Positions 1-7,974 of a stretch of 14,548 nt of DNA are shown here, one piece after another. Under the pieces are notes generated by a model that searched no databases, was not told the origin of the DNA, and saw only the letters and a list, made by a program, of their open reading frames with translations. The first letter of the stretch is position 1. Every line of letters starts with the position of its first letter. This stretch comes from Acidimicrobiia bacterium (GTDB lineage: Bacteria; Actinomycetota; Acidimicrobiia; Acidimicrobiales; Acidimicrobilacustridaceae): positions 1-14,548 of the forward strand of contig JAEMTX010000030.1 of NCBI GenBank assembly GCA_016462055.1, written 5' to 3'. A program made the translations under genes and the position numbers.

Positions 1-199
1 TGATCGTTTCGGAATGCTGTTAGCGACCGGAATTACCACGTGGATTCTCATCCAAGCATTCGTGAACGTTGGGGCGTGTGTGGGTGTGCTTCCCATCACG
101 GGTGTTCCGTTGCCATTTGTTTCCGCAGGTGGATCATCGTTGATCTTCACGATGGCGGCGTCGGGAATTCTGCTCAACATCGCCCGTCAGGAACGCTGA
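1..199 (+). CDS. ftsW: FtsW, lipid II polymerase of the septum (C-terminal fragment)
   Basis: This is the last 65 residues of a SEDS-family protein; the reading frame enters at base 2 and stops with TGA at 197-199. The fragment shows the last two membrane helices of FtsW/RodA proteins, with the family signature LPITGVPLPFVSAGGSSL between them and a terminal helix ending in LLNIARQER. FtsW is the septal peptidoglycan glycosyltransferase that works with its partner PBP in the divisome. Position directly before murG is typical of dcw clusters and favours FtsW over RodA. The stop codon overlaps the murG start (ATGA), so the two are probably translationally coupled. The N-terminal part, including the catalytic Asp loop, lies outside the window. 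Confidence 0.93.
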   Translation, partial: DRFGMLLATGITTWILIQAFVNVGACVGVLPITGVPLPFVSAGGSSLIFTMAASGILLNIARQER

Positions 200-1329
200 T
201 GGGGGATCGGCCTAACGCCGATTCCGCCACCTATGTCCTTGTGGCCGGCGGTGGAACTGCTGGACATGTCTTGCCCGGTCTTGCGGTGGCTGCAGCGCTT
301 GTCGATCGTGGTCATCCAGTCTCAACGATTCACTTCGTTGGCAGCGAACGCGGCCTTGAACGAACGCTTGTGCCGGATGCGGGGTTTGATCTGACGTTGT
401 TGCCGGGCCGCGGTATCCAGCGTCGGCTGACTTTTGAAAATGTCGCGGCTGTCTGGGGTCTGATGCGAGCAGTCGTGAAAGGGATTGTTCTGGTTCGTCG
501 TCGCCGCCCAAGAGTTGTCCTTGTTCTTGGCGGGTATGCGAGCGTCGCGTGCACGGTCGGCGCGTTTATCTGGCGAGTGCCGATCGTCGTCATGGAACAA
601 AATGCGCGTGCTGGTGCGGCCAACAAGCTTGCTGGCCGATTCGCGAAAGCCAGTGCTGTTCCCTTTGTTGAAACCGATCTTCCCCGCAGTGTGGTTACGG
701 GCAACCCTGTTCGGGCCGAGGTGCTCGCCATAAACCGGAGTACAGATCGCGAAAGCGCGAGAGCCTCGCTTGGAGTTGGCGCAGATCGAACCTTCGTCGC
801 GGTCGTGACGGGTTCGCTTGGGTCGCACAATGTGAATGAAGCGGTCCTTGCCGTGCTACCAAAGTGGTCGACGCGAACCGATCTCGCCATCCGTCATGTC
901 ATCGGTTCACGAGACTGGGATTCGGTTCAGGTAAGGCTTCCCCAGACCGAGGGTCTGGAGTATGTCGCGGTGCGCTACGAAGACGGTATGGAAACCGTTC
1001 TCGCTGCCGCGGATCTACTCATTGGCCGCGCCGGTGGAACGACCGTTGCCGAACTAGCCGAGGTCGGGGTGGCCAGCGTCCTTGTTCCGCTTCCGCAGGC
1101 ACCTCGGGATCACCAGACCGCTAATGCCGCAGCGCTTGTTCGTGCTGGAGCGGCAGTACTCATTCCCGATAGTGAACTCGATGGGGATCGGCTGATCTCC
1201 GAAGTTGAACCGCTTCTCGGGTCCCCAGATCGTTTAGAGCGGATGGGCGTTGCTGCGCACACGTTGGCCCAACCCCATGCTGCCGATAGCGTCGCCCAAC
1301 TCGTGGAGCGTCATGCCCGCCGCGATTGA
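199..1329 (+). CDS. murG: MurG, UDP-GlcNAc:lipid I N-acetylglucosaminyltransferase
   Basis: A 376-residue GT-B glycosyltransferase that adds GlcNAc to lipid I to make lipid II on the inner face of the membrane; length is normal for the family. The N-terminal glycine-rich loop GGGTAGHVLPG lies at residues 17-27. GGYAS and EQNARAGAANKLAGR follow, then GNPVR, which leads into the C-terminal nucleotide-sugar domain. There, IGRAGGTTVAELAEVG and PLPQAPRDHQTANA form the UDP-GlcNAc site. The glycine loop of the second domain reads TGSLGS where GGSLGA or GGSQGA is usual. I chose ATG 199 because it overlaps the ftsW stop (ATGA), has AGGA six bases upstream (189-192), and puts the glycine loop at the usual distance from the N-terminus. 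The open frame runs back to 40 but that part only overlies ftsW. The 3' end overlaps murC by 17 bp. Confidence 0.96.
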   Translation: MGDRPNADSATYVLVAGGGTAGHVLPGLAVAAALVDRGHPVSTIHFVGSERGLERTLVPDAGFDLTLLPGRGIQRRLTFENVAAVWGLMRAVVKGIVLVRRRRPRVVLVLGGYASVACTVGAFIWRVPIVVMEQNARAGAANKLAGRFAKASAVPFVETDLPRSVVTGNPVRAEVLAINRSTDRESARASLGVGADRTFVAVVTGSLGSHNVNEAVLAVLPKWSTRTDLAIRHVIGSRDWDSVQVRLPQTEGLEYVAVRYEDGMETVLAAADLLIGRAGGTTVAELAEVGVASVLVPLPQAPRDHQTANAAALVRAGAAVLIPDSELDGDRLISEVEPLLGSPDRLERMGVAAHTLAQPHAADSVAQLVERHARRD

Positions 1330-2722
1330 GAGCGACCCGGTTCCCTCGCTCGCGCAGCGACGGTCGATTCATGTTCTAGGCGTGGGCGGACCAGGAATGT
1401 CGGCGATTGCATCGGCGCTCGTGGGCATGGGTCATTCCGTATCGGGGAGCGACATCGTTGAGTCAGCGGTTCTCGATCGGCTCCGTTCCGAAGGCGTTAT
1501 TGTCTCACTGGGCCACAGCCCCGACAACATCGGTGTCGATGTCGAATTCCTTGCAGTAACTACTGCGATTTCTGAAGACAATCTCGAAATAGTCGCAGCC
1601 CGAGCGCGCTCACTTCCTGTGGTTCGTCGGACCGAACTGTTGCCAGCGTTAGCGGCGGAGCGTCGAACTATTGCTGTGAGCGGCACACACGGGAAGACAA
1701 CAACATCGTCGATGCTCGCCCTCATTCTTCTCGGCGCGGGTCTGGATCCTTCGTTCCTCATTGGCGGCGAAATCAGTCAACTTGGCACCAATGCGAAATG
1801 GTCAGATGGCGAGTGGTTTGTTCTTGAGGCCGATGAAAGCGATGGTTCAGGTTTTTCAATCGACCATGAAGCATTGATTGTCACCAACGTCGAAGCCGAC
1901 CATCTTGAATTTCACGGGTCGTTCGAAAATCTGTATCAAGCGTTTGAACGCTTCGTAGCGTCGACAAGCGGACCAGTGGTGTTGTGCGCAGATGACCCCA
2001 ATACCGCTCAAATCGCGCGTGGAACGAATGCGATTACCTACGGACTCTCCAACGAAGCGACTGTTCGCATTGTTGGACTTAAAGGTTCGCGCTCTGGGGT
2101 CGATTTCAAGATTGTTGTTGGTGGAGACGAACTGGGACGGGTTCATGTTCCTGTTCCTGGCACGCATAATGCGCTCAATGCGTGCGCGGCAATTGCACTC
2201 GCACTGCAACTGGGCGTGTCCTTCGATCACTGCGTTGCGGCTCTCGCTGCGTTCGGTGGGGTTGGCCGTCGTTTCGAACCCAAAGGCGAAGCAAGCGGGG
2301 TTGTCTTTGTCGACGATTACGCGCATCTCCCTACCGAGATAGCGGCAGCAATTTCGGCTGGTCGTGATGGTGATTGGGATCGACTCGTCGTTGTTTTTCA
2401 ACCGCACCGGTACAGCCGGACACAGACTCTGTGGAAGGACTACGCCGGCGCGTTCGTCGATGCTGATCTCCTAGTGCTCACTGACATCTATGCGGCCGGC
2501 GAGGCCCCACGTACAGGAGTCACCGGGCAACTCATTGTCGACGCGGTGGTGGCTGCACATCCGGAACAGGTCGTGATGTACGTCGCCGAACGGGAATCGC
2601 TGGCAAAGGTTCTTGCCTCGGAGTTACGCACTGGCGACCTGTGTCTAACGCTTGGCGCGGGCGATATCACCGTGCTTGCCGATGAAATTCTTCCGCTCCT
2701 TGAACAAGGAAGCGCGTTGTGA
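1313..2722 (+). CDS. murC: MurC, UDP-N-acetylmuramate--L-alanine ligase
   Basis: A 469-residue Mur ligase that attaches L-Ala to UDP-MurNAc with ATP in the cytoplasm, the first step of stem-peptide synthesis. The N-terminal Rossmann domain opens with GVGGPGMSAIA. The ATP P-loop is GTHGKTTTS at residues 124-132. VLEADESDGS, VTNVEADHLEFHG and FQPHRYSRT are the central and C-terminal domain motifs. The motif usually read as DDYAHHPTE is DDYAHLPTE here, so the second His is Leu339; since all other motifs are intact I take this as a lineage variant. Start ATG 1313 lies inside the murG end and has GGAG at 1305-1308, a rather short spacing of four bases; the frame is open back to 1250 but only over murG. 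The 3' end overlaps murB as GTGA. Confidence 0.96.
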   Translation: MPAAIESDPVPSLAQRRSIHVLGVGGPGMSAIASALVGMGHSVSGSDIVESAVLDRLRSEGVIVSLGHSPDNIGVDVEFLAVTTAISEDNLEIVAARARSLPVVRRTELLPALAAERRTIAVSGTHGKTTTSSMLALILLGAGLDPSFLIGGEISQLGTNAKWSDGEWFVLEADESDGSGFSIDHEALIVTNVEADHLEFHGSFENLYQAFERFVASTSGPVVLCADDPNTAQIARGTNAITYGLSNEATVRIVGLKGSRSGVDFKIVVGGDELGRVHVPVPGTHNALNACAAIALALQLGVSFDHCVAALAAFGGVGRRFEPKGEASGVVFVDDYAHLPTEIAAAISAGRDGDWDRLVVVFQPHRYSRTQTLWKDYAGAFVDADLLVLTDIYAAGEAPRTGVTGQLIVDAVVAAHPEQVVMYVAERESLAKVLASELRTGDLCLTLGAGDITVLADEILPLLEQGSAL

Positions 2723-3675
2723 CCATCGAAGCCGTTTTCAAAGCGTTACAAACCGATTTCGGTGATCGTGTCGCGCGCGACGCAGGTGTAGGTGAGCTAA
2801 CGACCTATCGGGTTGGTGGGCGGGCCGCCATTCGCGTTCGTGCTGAATCGTCTGAAGATGTCATTGCGATTGGCCGGGTCATCGCAAAATTCGGCTCGGA
2901 GTTTGCTGTTATTGGTCGTGGCTCCAATTTGTTGGTGGCCGACGAGGGATTCCACGGCATCGTTGCCACGCTGGGCGAGGGTTTGGCCGGCATCACAATT
3001 ACCGGAACCACGGTGCGCGCTGGTGGCGCAGCCCTATTGCCGGTGGTTGGTCGCAGAGCCGCCGCTGCTGGGCTCACTGGGTTTGAATGGGCTGTTGGGG
3101 TTCCCGGTTCAATCGGCGGCGCGGTTCGGATGAATGCTGGCGGTCATGGCTCTGACATGGCGCAGGCGGTCGTCGGGGTCCGCGTTGTTGATCTTGCGAG
3201 CGGCGACCATGGAGAGATGACATCGGCCGACCTCGGATTGGGATTCCGTTCCTCGACACTCGGGCGTTCGATGGTTGTCACCGATGTCGAACTTGGGCTT
3301 TCGGCGGGCGACCGAGCAACCGCCGAGTCGGAAATCTCAGAAATTGTGCGATGGCGGCGCGAAAACCAGCCCGGTGGGGCGAACGCCGGATCGGTTTTCG
3401 TGAATCCGCTTCCCGATTCGGCAGGTCGACTTGTCGATGAGGCGGGGGCGAAAGGTTTGCGTTTCCGTTCTGCGGAGGTATCAACCAAGCATGCCAATTT
3501 CATCCAGGTCGACGACGGTGGTTCGGCCAACGATGTCGCCGAACTCATGGCCCTTGTTCGCGCTCAGGTGCACGAGCGCACAGGTGTTGACCTCCACGCG
3601 GAAACTCATTTCCTTGGTTTCTCGGCTGAAGTAGCTGACGCTGCTGGAGCCCGGCGGGTCGAGGCGATCAACTAA
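2719..3675 (+). CDS. murB: MurB, UDP-N-acetylenolpyruvoylglucosamine reductase
   Basis: A 318-residue FAD enzyme that reduces UDP-GlcNAc-enolpyruvate to UDP-MurNAc with NADPH, the step before MurC. The FAD-binding half shows TTYRVGGRA, VIGRGSNLLVADEGF and GVPGSIGGAVRMNAGGHG. The C-terminal half carries NAGSVFVNP, whose Ser225 matches the family proton donor, and HAETHFLGF, whose Glu295 matches the conserved catalytic Glu. Start is GTG 2719, overlapping the murC stop as GTGA, with AAGGAAG at 2706-2712 as ribosome binding site. It ends TAATG into ftsQ. The murC-murB-ftsQ order is found in many Gram-positive dcw clusters. Confidence 0.96.
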   Translation: MTIEAVFKALQTDFGDRVARDAGVGELTTYRVGGRAAIRVRAESSEDVIAIGRVIAKFGSEFAVIGRGSNLLVADEGFHGIVATLGEGLAGITITGTTVRAGGAALLPVVGRRAAAAGLTGFEWAVGVPGSIGGAVRMNAGGHGSDMAQAVVGVRVVDLASGDHGEMTSADLGLGFRSSTLGRSMVVTDVELGLSAGDRATAESEISEIVRWRRENQPGGANAGSVFVNPLPDSAGRLVDEAGAKGLRFRSAEVSTKHANFIQVDDGGSANDVAELMALVRAQVHERTGVDLHAETHFLGFSAEVADAAGARRVEAIN

Positions 3676-4466
3676 TGGCCAGTCGCGTCCTTGATCATTC
3701 TGCCGCAGAAGTAGAAATTGATCCGCGAATAGCAGCGCGACGCGACGCGGTTAAGGACGAAAAGCGTCGACGCCGCGGTCGCTGGTGGCTCATGGCTGCG
3801 ATTGTCGTGGCGGTCGTTGTGGGCGCATGGTTTATTACGCGCACACCATTGCTTGATGTCGATCGAATCAAGGTCCAGGGCGCAACTATGACGACGGCCG
3901 AGGACATCATTAGTGCCTCCAGAATTCATCCTGGCGGAGCACTTCTCGAAGTCGACGCGTCTGCGTCTGCGTCTCAAATTCGTCAGCTTCCGCACATTGA
4001 GTCTGCTGCGGTTGTCCGGAACTGGAATGGAACGATTGCGATCACCGTGACCGAACGAGTGCCGGTCGCACTCGCAGCGGGGGCCGACGGTGTGGCGATG
4101 CTGATTGACGGGTCCGGCAGAGTGATCGGGCCACATGTGGCTGGTGACGGCGTGGAGACGGTGCTGATCGGCGTTGAGGCTGGATCTCCCGGAACATCGG
4201 TTGGGAATGTCTCTGGCGCCCTCGAGGTGGCGTCGTTGCTTACACCGGGGATGCGAAACCGAATCGCCGGGATCGCCACCGCTCCCGATGGATCACTCAA
4301 TCTGGCGTTGACCCCCCAGGGGATCGTCATCATGGGACCGCCCACAGACCTGCTGGCCAAGGTCGACTCCTTGCGAATTGTGATGGGCCAAGTCGATCAG
4401 CGGGACCTTGCCAGCATCAATGTGGTCAATCCCACGACCCCTGTGGTTGTGAGAACCCCGAAATAG
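3675..4466 (+). CDS. ftsQ: FtsQ/DivIB, bitopic divisome protein with POTRA domain
   Basis: A 263-residue single-pass membrane protein. Residues 1-36 are a charged cytoplasmic tail ending in KRRRRGR. Residues about 37-55 are one hydrophobic helix (WWLMAAIVVAVVVGAWFI). An extracytoplasmic POTRA domain follows (about 59-128), with LDVDRIKVQGA, the LLEVDASASASQIRQLPHIESA segment split by a turn, and VRNWNGTIAITVTERVPVA. A beta-rich FtsQ domain completes the protein. FtsQ bridges early and late division proteins with FtsL and FtsB. Start ATG 3675 overlaps the murB stop (TAATG), with GAGG at 3661-3664 upstream. Sequence conservation is low, as usual for FtsQ; the call rests on topology, the POTRA pattern and position before ftsZ. 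Confidence 0.93.
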   Translation: MASRVLDHSAAEVEIDPRIAARRDAVKDEKRRRRGRWWLMAAIVVAVVVGAWFITRTPLLDVDRIKVQGATMTTAEDIISASRIHPGGALLEVDASASASQIRQLPHIESAAVVRNWNGTIAITVTERVPVALAAGADGVAMLIDGSGRVIGPHVAGDGVETVLIGVEAGSPGTSVGNVSGALEVASLLTPGMRNRIAGIATAPDGSLNLALTPQGIVIMGPPTDLLAKVDSLRIVMGQVDQRDLASINVVNPTTPVVVRTPK

Positions 4467-4547
4467 CCCCACGGGGCGAGTAACCTCGTCTCTGTTCTGA
4501 TACATCGTTCCAAAGTCCGTCCTGCATTTCTCTCGAAGGAGCTCTCC
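4467..4547 (+). promoter_or_regulatory. ftsZ leader: short inverted repeat, possible -10 and strong RBS
   Basis: This 81-bp gap is the only real break between ftsQ and ftsZ. GCCCC/GGGGC at 4466-4470 and 4473-4477 form a short inverted repeat over the ftsQ stop, too tight to be a good terminator and with no T-run. TAACCT at 4481-4486 fits the actinobacterial TAnnnT -10 pattern, but I find no clear -35. AAGGAG at 4536-4541, six bases before ATG 4548, is the best ribosome binding site in the window and fits the high FtsZ demand. A separate ftsZ promoter is inferred, not shown. Confidence 0.4.
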
Positions 4548-5615
4548 ATGGTCGCTAGTCCGCAGAACTACATCGCGGTGATCAAGGTCGTAGGCGTAGG
4601 CGGTGGTGGCGTTAACGCCGTCAATCGCATGATCGACGCCGGTCTGAAGGGGGTCGAGTTCATCGCAGTCAACACCGATGCGCAGGCGCTTCTCATGAGC
4701 GATGCCGACATCAAACTCGATATTGGCCGTGACCTCACAAAGGGTCTCGGCGCAGGTTCGGATCCGGAAATCGGTCGTGCTGCGGCGGAAGGGCATATCG
4801 ACGAAATTGAAGAAGCCCTCAAGGGTGCCGACATGGTGTTCATCACTGCGGGCAAGGGCGGCGGCACTGGCACTGGTGCCGCACCGGTTATCGCTCAGGT
4901 AGCCAAGAGTCTTGGTGCACTCACCATTGGTGTTGTCACCCGTCCGTTTGGGTTCGAAGGCAAACGTCGATCCACCCAAGCCGATAACGGAATCAAGACG
5001 CTGAAAGAAAAAGTCGACACCCTCATCGTCATTCCGAACGATCGACTCCTCTCGGTCTCGAACGACAAGACCTCGGTGCTCAATGCCTTCAAGATGGCCG
5101 ACGAGGTTCTCCTGCAAGGCGTCCAGGGCATCACCGACCTCATCACGACGCCGGGTCTGATCAATACCGACTTTGCTGACGTCAAGATGATCATGAGCGA
5201 TGCTGGTTCGGCCCTCATGGGAATCGGTTACGGCTCAGGCGAGGGTCGCGCAGTCGCCGCCGCGAAGGCCGCGATTTCCTCACCGTTGCTTGAAGCTTCT
5301 ATCGAAGGCGCTCGCGGCATTCTCCTCACGATTGCCGGTGGCAGCGATCTCGGCCTGTTCGAGGTCAATGAAGCCGCCGAGATCATCCACGGGGTTGCTC
5401 ATGTCGACGCCAACATCATTTTCGGCACCGTGATCGACGACGAAATGGGCGACGAAGTCCGTGTCACCGTCATCGCTGCCGGCTTCGATCGCTGGGACGG
5501 CGAGGTTCGCGCGGGCCGCGGCCGCGACGATCGACCGATTGCTCGTGATGTCTTCTCCTCCGACGACGACCTGGATGACGATGGCAACTTCGACGTCCCA
5601 TCGTTCCTTCAGTAG
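4548..5615 (+). CDS. ftsZ: FtsZ, tubulin-like division GTPase
   Basis: A 355-residue FtsZ that polymerises with GTP into the Z-ring. The start is MVASPQNYIAVIKVVGVGG, with the G1 loop VGVGGGGVNAVNRM. The tubulin signature GGGTGTG lies at residues 104-110, preceded by Lys103 where Met or Glu is common. The T7 catalytic loop is N206-T-D208-F-A-D211, so both catalytic Asp are present. The globular core ends near residue 316. The remaining tail is only 39 residues: a short acidic linker (DDDLDDDG) and the conserved C-terminal peptide DVPSFLQ, which in actinobacteria binds SepF. sepF lies three genes downstream. No ftsA is seen, as expected in actinobacteria. ATG 4548 is chosen from the AAGGAG at the right distance. 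Confidence 0.98.
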   Translation: MVASPQNYIAVIKVVGVGGGGVNAVNRMIDAGLKGVEFIAVNTDAQALLMSDADIKLDIGRDLTKGLGAGSDPEIGRAAAEGHIDEIEEALKGADMVFITAGKGGGTGTGAAPVIAQVAKSLGALTIGVVTRPFGFEGKRRSTQADNGIKTLKEKVDTLIVIPNDRLLSVSNDKTSVLNAFKMADEVLLQGVQGITDLITTPGLINTDFADVKMIMSDAGSALMGIGYGSGEGRAVAAAKAAISSPLLEASIEGARGILLTIAGGSDLGLFEVNEAAEIIHGVAHVDANIIFGTVIDDEMGDEVRVTVIAAGFDRWDGEVRAGRGRDDRPIARDVFSSDDDLDDDGNFDVPSFLQ

Positions 5616-5632
5616 TCATCGTCTCCGCCCCG

Positions 5633-6322
5633 GTGCGGGTTTTTGATCGAGCGCTCGGTAACGGGCGCTCGATACGCGTCCGGTGGACCGATCGAACCGA
5701 CGATGACCTCGCGATTGGCGCAGCGTCGTCTGAGCAAGATGAGCGCCGAAATGCCGTCACCGACCGCCGGTGGGTGTGGCTTAAACAAGTGCATGGTGAC
5801 CGTTGCATTGATTGCGATGAGGTTGGAGTCGACGCGGCAATAGGGGCCGAAGCTGATGCGGTTGTGACAGCGCAATCCGATCTCGCGCTGGCAATCCACA
5901 CTGCAGATTGTGTGCCGATTGCGTTGTGGTCCGAAGACGGTGTCCTCGGCGCGGTGCACGCAGGCTGGCGCGGACTTGAGGCGGGCATCATCGAATCATG
6001 TGTCCAACTTTTGCGAACGAAAAGTTCCCATCCCATTTCTGCAGTCATCGGGCCATCAATTGGTCCGGAGTGCTACGAATTCGGTGAAATGGATCTTGAA
6101 CGGTTGAGTGCCAAGTTTGGTTCTGGTGTTCGATCGCTCACGAGCGATGGTCGACTTGCACTCGACGTTCGCTGCGGAATTCGAAATGAACTTGCCCGCT
6201 TGAATGTGGCCATCATTTTTGAAGATGACACGTGTACGTCCTGTGATCACCAGTTGTATTCGTTTCGCGGTCGTGGGGATTCAGGTCGGCAGGCGCTTGT
6301 TGTATGGAGCGAGACAGCGTGA
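5633..6322 (+). CDS. pgeF: PgeF/YfiH/YlmD, peptidoglycan editing factor, multicopper-like purine nucleoside enzyme
   Basis: A 229-residue protein of the laccase-domain (DUF152) family, the usual gene after ftsZ. The metal-binding triad is visible: His54 in KQVHG, Cys93 in HTADCVP and His109 in GAVHAGWRG. IGPSIGPECYEFG and the C-terminal CTSCDHQLYSFRGRGDSGR are also family motifs. In E. coli PgeF keeps L-Ser out of the stem peptide made by MurC; homologues have purine nucleoside phosphorylase and adenosine deaminase activity. The role here is inferred from the family and from murC in the same cluster. GTG 5633 is 17 bases after the ftsZ stop and gives the normal N-terminus, but no clear ribosome binding site precedes it, so the start is less certain than the gene. 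Confidence 0.92.
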   Translation: MRVFDRALGNGRSIRVRWTDRTDDDLAIGAASSEQDERRNAVTDRRWVWLKQVHGDRCIDCDEVGVDAAIGAEADAVVTAQSDLALAIHTADCVPIALWSEDGVLGAVHAGWRGLEAGIIESCVQLLRTKSSHPISAVIGPSIGPECYEFGEMDLERLSAKFGSGVRSLTSDGRLALDVRCGIRNELARLNVAIIFEDDTCTSCDHQLYSFRGRGDSGRQALVVWSETA

Positions 6323-6996
6323 GTACTGAACTCGATGCACGGCTTGTGGCCGAACGAATTTCCACACTGCGGCAGCACCTCGCAGCCATTGCTCCTGAAA
6401 ACTCGGTTGGCATCGTGGCGGTCACAAAAGGATTCGGCGTCGACGCGCCACGCGCTGCGTTGGCGGCGGGCCTCACGATGGTGGGGGAAAACTACGCACA
6501 GGAATTGATTGCGAAACATGAAGAACTGGCTCCAGAAGAGCGAGAGCAAATCCAGTGGCATTTCTTGGGGCGGCTTCAACGGAACAAGGTGCGCTCCCTC
6601 GCACCCATCGTGTCGGTATGGCAGAGCGTCGATCGAGTTGAACTCATCGAAGAAATCGCGCGTCGGTCCGCAGGGGCAAGCGTCATGATCCAACTGAACA
6701 TCTCTGGCGAGTCTCAGAAGGGCGGCGCCGCATTGGGCGACTGCGAGTCGCTGGTTCGAAGCGCTCAAGGAAACGGTCTGGTTGTGGTTGGCCTCATGGG
6801 AGTGGGAGCGGCCGAGGATGAGTCCACTTCTCGTGATGGGTTTCGACGTCTCGTGCAGTTGGCTGACGAACTTGGGCTCCCAGAACGCTCGATCGGGATG
6901 TCTGATGACCTCGATCTTGCGGTGGCTGAAGGCTCAACCATGGTCCGGTTAGGGACTGCACTATTTGGCTCTCGTGGCCCCAGAGGCGCTGGCTAG
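6319..6996 (+). CDS. yggS: YggS/YlmE/PLPBP, pyridoxal-phosphate homeostasis protein
   Basis: A 225-residue single-domain TIM-barrel PLP-binding protein of the alanine-racemase N-terminal fold. The PLP lysine is Lys37 in VAVTKGFG. VGENYAQELIAK, HFLGRLQRNKVRSL, IQLNISGESQKGG, GMSDDLDLAVAEGSTMVRLG and ALFGSRG follow in family order. These proteins carry and buffer PLP and affect amino-acid pools; no catalysis is known. I prefer GTG 6319, which overlaps the pgeF stop as GTGA and has GGAG nine bases upstream (6306-6309). The alternative ATG 6304 would add five residues but has no ribosome binding site. Position between pgeF and sepF is the common actinobacterial and Bacillus arrangement. Confidence 0.95.
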   Translation: MSTELDARLVAERISTLRQHLAAIAPENSVGIVAVTKGFGVDAPRAALAAGLTMVGENYAQELIAKHEELAPEEREQIQWHFLGRLQRNKVRSLAPIVSVWQSVDRVELIEEIARRSAGASVMIQLNISGESQKGGAALGDCESLVRSAQGNGLVVVGLMGVGAAEDESTSRDGFRRLVQLADELGLPERSIGMSDDLDLAVAEGSTMVRLGTALFGSRGPRGAG

Positions 6997-7069
6997 CCAC
7001 GGCATTTAGGGGTGCCGGATCGGTGAATGTTCCCGATCGCCGCTGAGCAACTAGCCTTCACATCGGACC

Positions 7070-7096
7070 GGGGGAGGGTTTCCCCCATACGGAGGG
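7070..7096 (+). promoter_or_regulatory. sepF leader with two competing hairpins next to the RBS
   Basis: GGGGGA (7070-7075) can pair with TCCCCC (7081-7086) across a five-base loop. The same TCCCCC can pair instead with the ribosome binding site GGAGGG (7091-7096) across the four-base loop ATAC, giving four G-C pairs, one G-U and one C/A mismatch. The two structures exclude each other: the first leaves the RBS free, the second covers it. A TAGCCT at 7052-7057 could be a -10 that would start the transcript just before the first arm, but no good -35 is visible. A further perfect 6-bp inverted repeat (7018-7023 with 7033-7038) lies upstream. Regulation is inferred from base pairing only. Confidence 0.35.
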
Positions 7097-7100
7097 TCAG

Positions 7101-7691
7101 ATGTCTTCGATGTGGCGCAATGCCATGGTGTACCTCGGGCTTGGACCCGACGACGAGTACGACGACTATGCGGCGTCCCCGGACGATCGCCCGTTGCCGC
7201 CACCTCCTTCTCAGGTGGTTCGTCAAACAGTTCGGCCCACAGGGACCGTTCGACCGCGCCCGCCCGCTTCTGCGGGTGCAATGCTTTCCACTCCTCCGGA
7301 GATCGGTGAAACTTCGGCTGTGCGCCCGGTTCCCGCTCCAACTGCACCATCGGCAAACCTTGGCTTCGAAGATGCCTCGAAGCCCCGAGTTCGTGCCGTT
7401 CCTCGTCGCCAGTCGGTGCGGCCACATTTGGTAGCGCCGACATCGTTTAACCAGGCGCAAGACATCGCCGACAACTTCAAAGCCGGCAACGCCGTTGCGA
7501 TGGATCTCTATGACGCCGACCGCGATCTTTCGCGTCGTCTCATTGATTTCTCGAGCGGCCTTTGCTACGGACTTGGAGGCAACATGGAGAAGGTCGCGGC
7601 CAGCGTGTACCTGATTCTTCCGGTTGGCGTCGAGGTTCCGGCCGAAGAACGCGCTCTGCTTACCGATCGCTCAAACGACCAAGACTTCTGA
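7101..7691 (+). CDS. sepF: SepF, membrane anchor and bundler of FtsZ
   Basis: A 196-residue SepF. Residues 1-14 (MSSMWRNAMVYLGLG) form the N-terminal amphipathic membrane helix, followed by an acidic patch (DDEYDDY) as in Mycobacterium SepF. Residues 24-105 are a Pro/Arg-rich disordered linker, longer than in B. subtilis SepF. Residues 107-179 are the SepF core (DUF552): VRPHLVAPTSFNQAQDIAD, the Asp-Leu of VAMDL, and SGLCYGLGGNM with its conserved glycines. SepF replaces FtsA as the FtsZ membrane tether in actinobacteria; the FtsZ C-terminal peptide DVPSFLQ in this window is its expected ligand. ATG 7101 follows GGAGGG (7091-7096) at a good distance. Confidence 0.95.
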   Translation: MSSMWRNAMVYLGLGPDDEYDDYAASPDDRPLPPPPSQVVRQTVRPTGTVRPRPPASAGAMLSTPPEIGETSAVRPVPAPTAPSANLGFEDASKPRVRAVPRRQSVRPHLVAPTSFNQAQDIADNFKAGNAVAMDLYDADRDLSRRLIDFSSGLCYGLGGNMEKVAASVYLILPVGVEVPAEERALLTDRSNDQDF

Positions 7692-7700
7692 TCTACTGCC

Positions 7701-7958
7701 GTGTGGGTATTGATTCATTACGTCGCTCAATTGTTTTTGCTGTGTCTGCTTGGACGAATCGTCCTCAGTTGGTTTCCGCCTTCGGGCCCCGGACCGATAG
7801 AGACGCTTCGACAGGTGCTTTACCGCGTTACTGAGCCAGTTCTTGGGCCGATCCGAGCCTTACTTCCCCCCGTTCGCCTGGGCGGAATGGGGCTCGACCT
7901 TTCCCCGATGATTGTGTTTATCGGGCTTCAAATTCTGCTGGCATTTTTACCCGGCTAA
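7701..7958 (+). CDS. yggT: YggT/YlmG family small membrane protein
   Basis: An 85-residue protein with two membrane helices, about residues 2-21 (VLIHYVAQLFLLCLLGRIVL) and 65-84 (LDLSPMIVFIGLQILLAFLP). The connecting loop has the YggT pattern SWFPP, YRVTEPVLGPIRALLPP and the Gly/Asp-rich turn before helix 2. The family is nearly always next to sepF; its role is unclear, with links to membrane organisation and division. GTG 7701 is nine bases after the sepF stop and gives a normal-length protein; no clear ribosome binding site is seen, so coupling to sepF translation is likely. Confidence 0.9.
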   Translation: MWVLIHYVAQLFLLCLLGRIVLSWFPPSGPGPIETLRQVLYRVTEPVLGPIRALLPPVRLGGMGLDLSPMIVFIGLQILLAFLPG

Positions 7959-7974
7959 GCCCAATCTCAGGTCG

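Noticed and set aside
4466..4477. Terminator between ftsQ and ftsZ
   Set aside because: The stem is four to five pairs with a very small loop and no T-run.
4293..5117. Long minus-strand open frame (274 codons) across ftsQ and ftsZ
   Set aside because: It is antisense to strongly conserved ftsZ, has no family motif, and arises from the codon pattern of the real gene.
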